Of a stretch of 23,338 nucleotides of DNA, positions 1-6,569 are shown one piece after another. The stretch spans positions 1 to 23,338 of the forward strand of contig DATGGU010000181.1 of assembly GCA_035308365.1 (NCBI GenBank), in the 5' to 3' direction. Under the pieces are notes generated by a model that was not told where the DNA came from, ran no database searches, and saw nothing but the letters and a program-made list of their open reading frames with translations. Position 1 is the first letter of the stretch. Each line of letters starts with the position of its first letter. The position numbers and the translations under genes were made by a program. The DNA comes from PALSA-505 sp035308365 (lineage in GTDB: Bacteria > Actinomycetota > Actinomycetes > Streptosporangiales > Streptosporangiaceae).

Positions 1-224
1 CGGTCAGGTCGGCAAGGATGGCGGTGCCCATGGGTTCGAGACCGTCGACCCGGCTCAGCACCGCTTCAATCTGCTCCACCGCTTCTTCCTTGGTAGGCCG
101 CTGGGCCAGCCTGACGATCTGGTCATGCATGTATGCCTGCATCGACTGTCCCGCGCTCCGGGCCCGGCCGGCGGAGCACTTCGTACAGGTCCTCCGGAAT
201 CTCACGCACCTGGATCGTCGCCAT
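1..224 (-). pseudogene. VapB/FitA-type antitoxin, frameshifted and cut by the window edge
   Basis: Reading leftward from ATG at 224-222, the product begins MATIQVREIPEDLYEVLRR, a typical ribbon-helix-helix (FitA/VapB-like) antitoxin start. The frame then hits TGA after 33 codons, near 125-123. In the next frame the family pattern continues from about 150 to the left edge, with segments such as SAGQSMQAYMHDQIVRLAQ, RPTKEEAVEQIEAVLSR and GLEPMGTAILADL. Dropping one C from the C/G run around 158-168 restores LRRRARSAGQ and a single open frame. I therefore infer a one-base insertion: a true lesion or a sequencing error. Such antitoxins bind DNA as dimers and neutralise a PIN-domain VapC RNase. 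The VapC gene, if present, would lie left of this window. An inverted repeat sits 11 bases upstream of the start. Family identity is from recognition of the sequence pattern. Confidence 0.72.
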
Positions 225-235
225 AGCACCGGTAT

Positions 236-260
236 AGCGCTAAAGCAGCGCTTTAGCGCT
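236..260. promoter_or_regulatory. Perfect inverted repeat, likely antitoxin operator
   Basis: Arms AGCGCTAAAGC (236-246) and GCTTTAGCGCT (250-260) are exact reverse complements around a 3-base centre. The element ends 11 bases before the antitoxin ATG. On the minus strand a TATACC stretch (236-231) follows it, six bases before the ATG, which would suit a leaderless or nearly leaderless message. Ribbon-helix-helix antitoxins typically autoregulate through such palindromes, so this is the expected operator. Its function is inferred from position and symmetry. Confidence 0.65.
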
Positions 261-309
261 ACTCACGCGCGGACTTGGAGGTGTGGGGCTGCGTGGTCAG
301 ACGGACAGG

Positions 310-936
310 CTAGGGGACGACCATGACCGGGCAGTTGGCGTGCCTGGCGAGCCAGCTGGGAACCGAGCCGACCACTTGGTGCCATACCCGGGTCGAGGTG
401 CCGATGACCAAGGCGTCGGCGCCATGCTCGGTGGCGGTGGCGGCCAGTTCCCGTGCTGGGTTGCCGCGCCGCGTCATCACGCACACCTTCAGATCCGCGC
501 TGTCGGCCACCTGATCGAGCTCGGTCAGCAGCCAGCGTTCCAGCTCGTCGCGGTCCCGCTGCATCCCGATCACCTGGCCGGTCAGCGGCTCGCAGTACAC
601 CCCGGCCGGGCACACGTGCACGATGAGCAGCGGGCGGCCGAGCCGTCTGGCCATCCCGGCCCCGTAGGCGAGCGCGTGCCTGCTCGACTCCGAACCGTCG
701 TAGCCGACCACCACCGGATGCTCGAGCCGGACGCGAACCGGTTCCGGCTTGTCCGGCTGGGACGGCCGGTCCTGCGGGCCGGGCCGGTCTTCCGGGGCAT
801 TCTGGCCTGACGGGCCGGGCCGGTCTTCCGGGGCATTCCGGTCTGACGGGCCATGACGGTCCTGGCGGCCGTGCCACGGCTGCCGGCGACGCCCCTCCGG
901 CTGTCCCGGAGCGGGCTGAGGCTCTGCCTGGGTCAT
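310..936 (-). CDS. Universal stress protein with proline-rich N-terminal extension
   Basis: This encodes 208 residues from ATG at 936, chosen because AAGGA lies 8 bases upstream; a longer frame begins at 1053 but has no comparable support. Residues 74-208 form a single UspA domain, starting VVVGYDGSESS and ending CPVMVVP. The usual ATP-binding loop pattern (G-2x-G-9x-G-S/T) is degenerate: near 179-191 it reads GTSTRVWHQVVGS, keeping the final GS but lacking the second glycine, so nucleotide binding is uncertain. Residues 1-70 are low-complexity and rich in Pro, Arg, Asp and Gln, and contain a duplicated 12-residue unit (xNAPEDRPGP). Usp proteins act in the cytoplasm in stress and dormancy survival and are often in hypoxia regulons. 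The gene is divergent from fpg and downstream of no obvious operon partner. Confidence 0.85.
   Translation of the reverse strand: MTQAEPQPAPGQPEGRRRQPWHGRQDRHGPSDRNAPEDRPGPSGQNAPEDRPGPQDRPSQPDKPEPVRVRLEHPVVVGYDGSESSRHALAYGAGMARRLGRPLLIVHVCPAGVYCEPLTGQVIGMQRDRDELERWLLTELDQVADSADLKVCVMTRRGNPARELAATATEHGADALVIGTSTRVWHQVVGSVPSWLARHANCPVMVVP
775..846. repeat. Two 36-bp tandem units inside the Usp gene
   Basis: Units 775-810 and 811-846 differ at only a few positions and are in frame. On the minus strand they encode SDRNAPEDRPGP and SGQNAPEDRPGP in the disordered N-terminal extension of the universal stress protein. Confidence 0.85.
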
Positions 937-1046
937 CGCATTCGTCCTTGCGGAACCCGTGCTCCCTGTGCGGGCTGCTGTCCGCTCATTCCGCACCGTA
1001 GTCCGGATGAGCATTGCTGTCATGTGCTGCCCGTATCTACGTGTTT

Positions 1047-1078
1047 CTAACATAGGTTAGTTTGTATTAAGCAACTAA
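1047..1078. promoter_or_regulatory. AT-rich promoter segment with alternating GTTAG/CTAAC motifs
   Basis: CTAAC (1047-1051) and GTTAG (1056-1060) form an inverted pair with a 4-base centre. The second element continues as TTAGTT (1057-1062), which is inverted again by AACTAA (1073-1078). The stretch is conspicuously AT-rich for this genome and lies in the divergent interval between the Usp gene and fpg. It probably holds the Usp promoter and a regulator site. I do not recognise the regulator. Confidence 0.4.
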
Positions 1079-1085
1079 TCTACCC

Positions 1086-1248
1086 GTCGGTACGTCCTCG
1101 TGATGATGTCGGTATGTTTCCTGTGACCACGTCGGCATGTTCCTCACGACGACATCGGCATGTTCCTCGTGACCGGCGTCGGCATGTTTCCCATGGCGGC
1201 ATCGGTATGATTCCCCGTGACCGGCGTTGGTATGTTTCCGGTGACCAG
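1086..1248. repeat. Seven degenerate ~23-bp tandem repeats upstream of fpg
   Basis: Seven head-to-tail units of 22-25 bases begin at 1086, 1108, 1131, 1154, 1178, 1201 and 1226. The rough consensus is GTCGGCATGTTTCC followed by CGTGACCGGC. The array ends 15 bases before the chosen fpg start codon. One reading frame is open through it and joins fpg, but that is unlikely to be translated (see the fpg entry). It could be a minisatellite or a multi-site regulator target. Confidence 0.85.
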
Positions 1249-1263
1249 GGCAGAATCGGTTTC

Positions 1264-2205
1264 GTGCCCGAACTTCCCGAGGTAGAAGCGCTGGCCGCGT
1301 TCCTCCGTGAACACGCCGTCGGCCAGGTGATCGACCGCGCCGAGGTGGCCGCCATATCCGTGCTGAAGACCTACCAGCCGGACGTCAGCGCGCTGTCCGG
1401 CCGCACCATCGCCGGCGTCGGCAGGCACGGCAAGTTCCTCGACCTGGACACGGCCGTAGGGTGCGTTTCCGGCCAGGAAAACACTGCCGTGGGTCTTGCT
1501 TCCGGCCAGGAAAACGCGGCCACCGAGGGTGACCCGCTGCACATGATCATGCACCTGGCCCGGGGTGGCTGGCTGCGCTGGCGGGACAGCCTGCCACCTG
1601 CCCCGGCCCGGCCGGGCGGCAAGAGCCCGCTGGCCTTCCGGCTCCGGCTGGCCGGCGGGGCGGGCTTCGAACTGACCGAGGCGGGCACCAAGAAGCGGCT
1701 GGCCGTCTACCTGGTCAAGGATCCGGCCGAGGTGCCGGGCGTGGCCAGCCTCGGCCCCGATCCGCTCGGCGAGGATTTCACCGTGGAAATCCTGGCGAAG
1801 CTGCTGGCCGGGCGGCGGACCCAGATCAAGGGACTGCTGCGCGACCAGTCGGTCATCGCCGGCATCGGCAACGCCTACTCCGACGAGGTGCTGCACGCCG
1901 CGAAGATGTCGCCGTTCCGGCTGGCCGCAAGCCTCAGCCCGGATGAGGTGGCCGCGCTGCACTCGGTGATCGTGACCACGCTGCGCGAGGCGGTGCAGCG
2001 TTCGGCCGGGATGGCGGCCGGCGACCTGAAGGCGGAGAAGAAGGCCGGCCTGCGGGTGCACGGCCGGACCGGTGAGCCCTGCCCGGTCTGCGGCGACACG
2101 GTCCGCGAGGTCTCGTTCGCCGACTCATCGCTGCAGTACTGCCCAACCTGCCAGACCGGCGGCAAGCCGCTGGCCGACCGCAGGCTCTCCCGCCTGCTCA
2201 AGTAG
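1264..2205 (+). CDS. Fpg/Nei-family DNA glycosylase (AP lyase)
   Basis: This is a base-excision repair enzyme that removes oxidised bases and cleaves the abasic strand. The GTG at 1264 is chosen although the frame is open from 1114, because the family nucleophile is Pro2: the protein must start (M)PELPEVEAL. Visible elements are P2 and E3; the HGK lysine at K57; the helix-two-turn-helix around 191-217 (LLRDQSVIAGIGNAYSDEVL); and a C-terminal zinc finger, C273-x2-C276 and C293-x2-C296. The finger reads SSLQYCPTCQTGG and lacks the arginine of classical Fpg just before the third Cys, consistent with the actinobacterial Fpg/Nei2-like branch rather than MutM itself. Residues 62-90 are an insert dominated by two copies of TAVGxxSGQEN, absent from homologues I remember. 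The Shine-Dalgarno is weak. Length is 313 residues against roughly 285 usual. Confidence 0.88.
   Translation: MPELPEVEALAAFLREHAVGQVIDRAEVAAISVLKTYQPDVSALSGRTIAGVGRHGKFLDLDTAVGCVSGQENTAVGLASGQENAATEGDPLHMIMHLARGGWLRWRDSLPPAPARPGGKSPLAFRLRLAGGAGFELTEAGTKKRLAVYLVKDPAEVPGVASLGPDPLGEDFTVEILAKLLAGRRTQIKGLLRDQSVIAGIGNAYSDEVLHAAKMSPFRLAASLSPDEVAALHSVIVTTLREAVQRSAGMAAGDLKAEKKAGLRVHGRTGEPCPVCGDTVREVSFADSSLQYCPTCQTGGKPLADRRLSRLLK
1450..1515 (+). repeat. In-frame 33-bp tandem duplication inside fpg
   Basis: Units 1450-1482 and 1483-1515 encode TAVGCVSGQEN and TAVGLASGQEN. Each contains TTCCGGCCAGGAA, a short inverted repeat. The insert falls between the catalytic-lysine strand (HGKFLDL) and the following strand (LHMIMHLA). 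Confidence 0.85.
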
Positions 2206-2426
2206 CGGCCCGCACCGAATCCAGCCACGGCCACCCGCACTGTCGCAGCCGGGACGCCCGCCTCACAGCCTTCCAGCAAAGCCAAGAGCCTCCCCCGCTC
2301 GGCTCCATTACTACGCAGAGGTTCAGCGCTGCCGCACCAGGAAGTCTTCGTGATCATGGAATCGTTTGGCCGGGCGCTGGCCGGGCCGTTATCAGGCGCA
2401 GCCGGCCGCATGGCAGGCTGGACGCG

Positions 2427-3791
2427 ATGGATGCCTTGATACGAGATCTTGCCAGGGTGACCGGTGCGCAACACGTGCTCACCGATCCCGGCCTGCTGGC
2501 CGGCTACACCACCGACTGGACCCGCCGGTACCACGGCGACGCCCTGTGCGTGGTCCGGCCCGGATCGGTGGAGCAGGTGTCCGGCGTGCTGCGGGCCTGC
2601 GCCGCGCACGGCGCCAGCGTGGTCACCCAGGGCGGTAACACCGGCCTGGTCGGCGGCTCGGTGCCTGGCTCCGGCGCTCGCCCGGTGCTGCTTTCCACCG
2701 GCAGGCTGCGCGAGCTGGCGCCGGTGGACCCGCTCAGCGCGCAGGTCACCGCCGGAGCGGGCGTGACCATCGCCGAGCTGCGGGCGCACGCCACGGCGGC
2801 CGGCCTGGAGTACGGGGTGGACCTGGCGTCGCGGGATTCGGCCACGGTCGGCGGCACGATCGCGACCAACGCCGGTGGCATCCACACGATCCGCTATGGC
2901 CCGACCCGGGCGCAACTGCTCGGTGTCGAGGCCGTGCTCGCCGACGGCAGCGTCGTGTCCCGGCTGTCCGGCCTGCTGGCCGACAACACCGGCTACGACC
3001 TGACCCGGTTGCTGGCCGGCAGCGAGGGCACGCTCGCCGTCATCACGGCCGCCAGGCTCCGGCTGTGGCCAGCCGAGCCCGTCTCACTCACCCTGCTGGC
3101 CGGGGTCGACGGCATCGAGGCGGCGGTAGCCCTGTACGCCCGGCTGCGGTCACTGAACCTCGGGCTGCGCGCCGCGGAGTACCTGGAGGCGGCCGGTGTC
3201 GAGCTGGTGCGCGAGGTGGCCGGCCTGCCCGCCCCACTCAGCCCGGCCGCGCCCGCTTACCTGCTGGCCGAGATCTCTGGTGACGAAGAAGATAATTTTG
3301 AACGGCTGGGGCCAGTGCAAGAGCTGGAGAAGGCCGCCGTCGCGGGCGACGGGCAAGCTCGCGCCGCACTGTGGGCCTATCGCGAACGTCACACCGAAGC
3401 GATCAGCACCGCGGGCATCCCGCACAAGCTGGATGTGGCGATCCCGCTCAGCCGGATCGCCGCGTTCCGCGGCGAGCTGGACGACGCGGTGCGCTCCGCG
3501 GCCGGCGGTGCCTGTGAGCCGGTCCGGATCTTCGTCTTCGGTCACATCGGCGCCGGGAACCTGCACGTGAACGTGCTCGGCCCGGATCCCGCCGACAGCG
3601 CGGTGGACGAGGCGGTCATGCGGCTCGCCGCAGCACATGGCGGGACCATCTCGGCCGAGCACGGGATCGGCAGGGCTAAACCGCCATTGCTGCATCTGAG
3701 CAGGTCAGAGCCGGAAATCGCGGTCATGCGTGCGGTGAAGACCGCCCTCGATCCCGGCGGCATGCTCAATCCCGGTGTGCTGCTGCCGTGA
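2427..3791 (+). CDS. FAD-linked D-2-hydroxyacid dehydrogenase (GlcD/D2HGDH family)
   Basis: This 454-residue cytoplasmic flavoprotein has an N-terminal FAD_binding_4 (PCMH-type) domain, about 38-215, with GGNTGLVGGSVP at 69-80 and ATVGGTIATNAGG at 139-151. The FAD-oxidase C-terminal domain follows, about 220-453. Family metal/substrate residues are visible: H373 and H380 in GHIGAGNLHVNV, and E411 in SAEHGIG. KLDVAIP at 334-340 matches the substrate-carboxylate segment of D-2-hydroxyglutarate and D-lactate dehydrogenases. The usual aspartate in GHxGDGNLH is alanine here (A376). Likely reaction: oxidation of a D-2-hydroxyacid to the 2-oxoacid, with electrons passed to an acceptor flavoprotein or quinone; the exact substrate cannot be read. 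The ATG at 2427 begins the family-like sequence; the Shine-Dalgarno is weak. The 221 bases before it hold nothing I recognise. Confidence 0.85.
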   Translation: MDALIRDLARVTGAQHVLTDPGLLAGYTTDWTRRYHGDALCVVRPGSVEQVSGVLRACAAHGASVVTQGGNTGLVGGSVPGSGARPVLLSTGRLRELAPVDPLSAQVTAGAGVTIAELRAHATAAGLEYGVDLASRDSATVGGTIATNAGGIHTIRYGPTRAQLLGVEAVLADGSVVSRLSGLLADNTGYDLTRLLAGSEGTLAVITAARLRLWPAEPVSLTLLAGVDGIEAAVALYARLRSLNLGLRAAEYLEAAGVELVREVAGLPAPLSPAAPAYLLAEISGDEEDNFERLGPVQELEKAAVAGDGQARAALWAYRERHTEAISTAGIPHKLDVAIPLSRIAAFRGELDDAVRSAAGGACEPVRIFVFGHIGAGNLHVNVLGPDPADSAVDEAVMRLAAAHGGTISAEHGIGRAKPPLLHLSRSEPEIAVMRAVKTALDPGGMLNPGVLLP

Positions 3792-3828
3792 TCTGGGTCG
3801 CACAGCCGCATCCGCAAGATCCCCACTG

Positions 3829-3842
3829 CCGATCATGATCGG
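3829..3842. promoter_or_regulatory. 14-bp perfect palindrome abutting the kinase start
   Basis: CCGATCATGATCGG is its own reverse complement and ends on the base before the first possible GTG of the histidine kinase gene. A palindrome this long is expected about once by chance in a window this size, so only its position makes it notable. Confidence 0.35.
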
Positions 3843-5801
3843 GTGGCACGATGTTGCGGTGTGGGGCTAGACACACCGGGGGCCGGCCGGCAGGTACGGG
3901 TGGACGCGACGGCCCGGGCCGTCATCGAGTCCGCGCCCGATGCCATCGTCGCGTTCGGCACCGACCGCATCGTGCTGCTGTGGAACCCGGCGGCCGAGCG
4001 CATGTTCGGCTGGACCGCCGCCGAGGTAGTCGGCCTTGAGCCGCAGCTCATCCCCGAGGAACTGAAGGCCGAGCACAACGCCGTCCTGGAGCGGGTGCGC
4101 ACCGGCGGCCCGATCTCGCTGGCGACCCGCCGGATGCGCAAGGACGGCGGCCTGGTGGACGTCCGCATCGACACCAGTGCGCTGCGCTCACCGGCCGGGC
4201 ACGTGATCGGATGGGTGAACGTCTTCCACCGGACCGGCGAGGACGAGGCGGCCAGGCACCACATGGCCGAGCGCGCCCGGGTCGTTCGCAGGCTGGGCGA
4301 CGTGGTCGCGGACATGAACGCACAGCGCGACCTGCACGCGGTGCTCGACAAGATCGCCGCCAGCCTGCGCGAGCTGACCGGCGCCGACGCCGGCGGGTTC
4401 GTGATCATCGAGGACAGCGTGCTCCGGCTGGTCAGCATGGACGGCCTGCCGTCAGGCCTGCGTGGCCGCACCGCCGCGCTGCGGACCAGCCTGGTCGGCG
4501 AGCTGATGCGCTCGGACAAGACCGTGATGATGACCACTAGTGAGTCGGGCGGCTTCGATGATCTGATCTGGTCCGCGCTGCCCGGCCTGCACACCATCGC
4601 GGTCAGCCTGTCGCACGTCGCCGGGCGCCCTTACGGGGCGCTGTACGCGCTCTACAGCAGGCGGAAGGTCGGCCACATCGAGCTTGAACTGCTCGAACTG
4701 CTGGCCGGGCACGCCGGGGTGGCGCTGGGCAACGCCATGGCCTTCGAAGAGGTGCTGCGGCAGCGGGCTCATGAGCGCGCGGTCATCGATGGCAGCGCGG
4801 ACGGCATCGCCGTGCTCGACGGCGACGGGTACGTGCGCGAGTGGAATCCGGCCGCCGACCGGCTGACCGGCGTGCCGGCCAGCCAGGCGACCGGCAGGCC
4901 GCCGCCGTTCCCGCTGCCCGAACCGGGGGAGAAGCTCACTCACCGGATGCCGGGCGGCCGCTGGCTGGACGTGCTGTGCAACCGGCTGGCTGGCAGCGAC
5001 GAGCGGGTGCTCGACTTCCGCGACGTCACCGCGGCCAAGGAACTGGAGGAAGCCAAGGATCTGTTCCTGGCCACCACCAGTCACGAGCTGCGCACGCCCA
5101 TCACCGTCGTGCAGGGCTTCGCCAGCACCCTGGCCCGCCGCTGGGAGAACCTGCCCGATCCCGACCGCCATGCGGCCGTGCAGACCATCGCCGACCGCGC
5201 GGGCTCGCTGGGCCGCCTGGTGGAGCAGTTGCTGCTCGGCTCCCGGGCCGGCGCCGAGCACCTGACGGTGAGCAATGGCCCGTTCGACCTAGCCGCCATG
5301 CTGACCGGGTCGGCGTCGGCGTTCCGCACCCTGTCTGACCGGCACGTCCTGGTCGCCGACATCCCGGCGGAGCTGCCCGCCGCCTACGGTGACGAACTGG
5401 CCACCGACATCATCGTCGGCCAGCTTCTGGAAAATGCCTACAAGTACTCGCCCGAGGGCGGCACGATCACCGTGCAGGCCAAGGTGTACGGCGGCCAGAT
5501 CGAGGTCGAGGTGTCCGACGAGGGAATCGGCATCGCGCCCGGCGACCACGAGCGGATCTTCGAGCGCTTCGTCCAGGGCGAAACCGGCGACCGCCGCCGG
5601 TTCGGCGGCATCGGCCTGGGCCTGTACATCGCGCGCAGGCTGGCCAGAGCGCAAGATGGCGAGCTGACGGCCAGCAGCAGACCCGAGCGCGGCACTACCA
5701 TGCGCCTCAAGCTGAGATGCGCCGACCCCAGCCAGCACCTGTCCCCAACCCCGGCCCCGGTCGCGTCGGCGTCTGGTGCCCGGGTCATTGCCCAGCCGTG
5801 A
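3843..5801 (+). CDS. PAS-GAF-PAS sensor histidine kinase
   Basis: This is a 652-residue soluble histidine kinase with no membrane segment. Domains in order: PAS about 23-127 (IESAPDAIVAFGTD, LLWNPAAERMFGWT); GAF about 151-298; second PAS about 310-395 (IDGSADGIAVLDGDG, EWNPAADRLTG); HisKA about 405-470 with phospho-acceptor H414 in TTSHELRTP; HATPase about 515-625 with N-box QLLENAYKYSPEGG (N531), G1 DEGIGIAP and the F/G2 region IFERFVQGETG...GGIGLGLYIARRL. It autophosphorylates and would pass phosphate to a response regulator. None is adjacent, so it is an orphan here. Input is probably a small ligand, redox state or cofactor sensed by PAS/GAF. The start is uncertain: GTG at 3843, 3861 or 3900 are all possible. 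The last ~24 residues (from about 627) are encoded by the first copy of the downstream repeat array and look acquired. Confidence 0.9.
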   Translation: MARCCGVGLDTPGAGRQVRVDATARAVIESAPDAIVAFGTDRIVLLWNPAAERMFGWTAAEVVGLEPQLIPEELKAEHNAVLERVRTGGPISLATRRMRKDGGLVDVRIDTSALRSPAGHVIGWVNVFHRTGEDEAARHHMAERARVVRRLGDVVADMNAQRDLHAVLDKIAASLRELTGADAGGFVIIEDSVLRLVSMDGLPSGLRGRTAALRTSLVGELMRSDKTVMMTTSESGGFDDLIWSALPGLHTIAVSLSHVAGRPYGALYALYSRRKVGHIELELLELLAGHAGVALGNAMAFEEVLRQRAHERAVIDGSADGIAVLDGDGYVREWNPAADRLTGVPASQATGRPPPFPLPEPGEKLTHRMPGGRWLDVLCNRLAGSDERVLDFRDVTAAKELEEAKDLFLATTSHELRTPITVVQGFASTLARRWENLPDPDRHAAVQTIADRAGSLGRLVEQLLLGSRAGAEHLTVSNGPFDLAAMLTGSASAFRTLSDRHVLVADIPAELPAAYGDELATDIIVGQLLENAYKYSPEGGTITVQAKVYGGQIEVEVSDEGIGIAPGDHERIFERFVQGETGDRRRFGGIGLGLYIARRLARAQDGELTASSRPERGTTMRLKLRCADPSQHLSPTPAPVASASGARVIAQP

Positions 5802-6245
5802 TGCGTGATCATTCCAGTGAGCAGCCGTCCCCAACCCCAACCCCGGTCGCGTCGGCGTCTGGTGCCCGGGTCATTGCCCAGCTGGGATCCGTGTGACCAC
5901 TCCAGAGAGCACCCATCCCCAATCCCAACCCCGGCCCCGGTCGCGTCGGCGTCTGGTGCCCGGGTCATTGCCCAGCTGAGATCCGTGTGACCACTCCAGA
6001 GAGCACCCGTCCCCAGCCAGCACCTGTCCCAGCCAGCAGCCGTCCCCAACCCCAGCCCCGGTCGCGTCGGCGTCTGGTACGCGGGTCATTGCCCGGCCGG
6101 GATCCGTGTGACCTCGCCGGTGAGTAGCCGTTCCCAGCCAGCAGCCGTCTCCAACCCCAACCCCGGCCCCGGTCGCGTCGGCGTCTGGTGTCCGGGTCAT
6201 TGCCCGGCCGTGATGCGTGTGATCATTCCAGTGAGCAGCCGTCCC
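5731..6245. repeat. Five-copy ~100-bp direct repeat array
   Basis: A well-conserved core, GGTCGCGTCGGCGTCTGG followed by TGCCCGGGTCATTGCCC, starts at 5759, 5845, 5939, 6060 and 6171, giving periods of 86, 94, 121 and 111 bases. Flanking segments also recur: CCCCAACCCC runs before the core, and GATCCGTGTGACC or GATCATTCCAGTGAG after it. The intervals are related to one another, so this is not a CRISPR array. The first copy encodes the C-terminal tail of the histidine kinase. Several copies can fold, for example CCCAGCTGGG and GGTCA...TGACC. Open frames on the minus strand through the array only reflect its low complexity. Confidence 0.88.
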
Positions 6246-6569
6246 CTGCCGCTGTCGCGTCGGTGCCTGGGCTGGTGCCTGAGCCGGTGCTGGCGATCTT
6301 GGACTGGTTCTTAAATGATCTTGTGTCGCCGGTTTGGCCAGCGTGAACCTTCCGCTTCCGCGACTTGTTTAATAGGATGCTCAGTAAACGCTTACCCGGC
6401 GTGCCGCTGGTACGTGGTGTGAGCGTTCCATAACCCTCCGCTGAATCTCGGGATGAGCTGGTATAGCTTGCATACCGGGGGCGCTGGGGAGGGCACGGTG
6501 CCACCGGGCATTCATCTCGCCGCCTCTTGCGTGTGCGCGGGGGGCCATGGGTCACGGGAGGATTGATCC
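6246..6569 (+). promoter_or_regulatory. Leader/promoter region of the S53 peptidase gene
   Basis: This stretch has no gene. It contains TAGGAT at 6373-6378, a Streptomyces-like -10 element within an unusually AT-rich patch, although no good -35 is seen. A probable RNA hairpin lies at 6458-6478 (CTGGTAT, 7-base loop, ATACCGG; seven pairs, one G-U). The Shine-Dalgarno GGGAGG ends 8 bases before the ATG. If transcription starts near 6385, the leader is about 180 bases, long enough for a regulatory RNA. I could not match it to a riboswitch class I know. Confidence 0.4.

Noticed and set aside
263..877. Open frame on the minus strand over the Usp gene
   Set aside because: Pro/Arg-rich frame created by GC bias; the Usp frame has a recognisable domain and a Shine-Dalgarno.
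1114..1263. Upstream extension of the fpg reading frame (50 extra residues)
   Set aside because: It is encoded by the tandem-repeat array and would bury the catalytic Pro2; the family requires the start at 1264.
5438..6200. Minus-strand open frames through the repeat array with recurring PDADATGAGVG
   Set aside because: Their periodicity simply mirrors the DNA repeats, they overlap the kinase HATPase region, and they show no start signals or family resemblance.
5759..6245. CRISPR array
   Set aside because: The intervals between cores vary in length and are themselves repeated, and no cas gene is present.
6380..6569. Cyclic di-AMP (ydaO-type) riboswitch upstream of the secreted peptidase
   Set aside because: Some hairpin potential, but I could not align the conserved ydaO segments; calling it would be guesswork.
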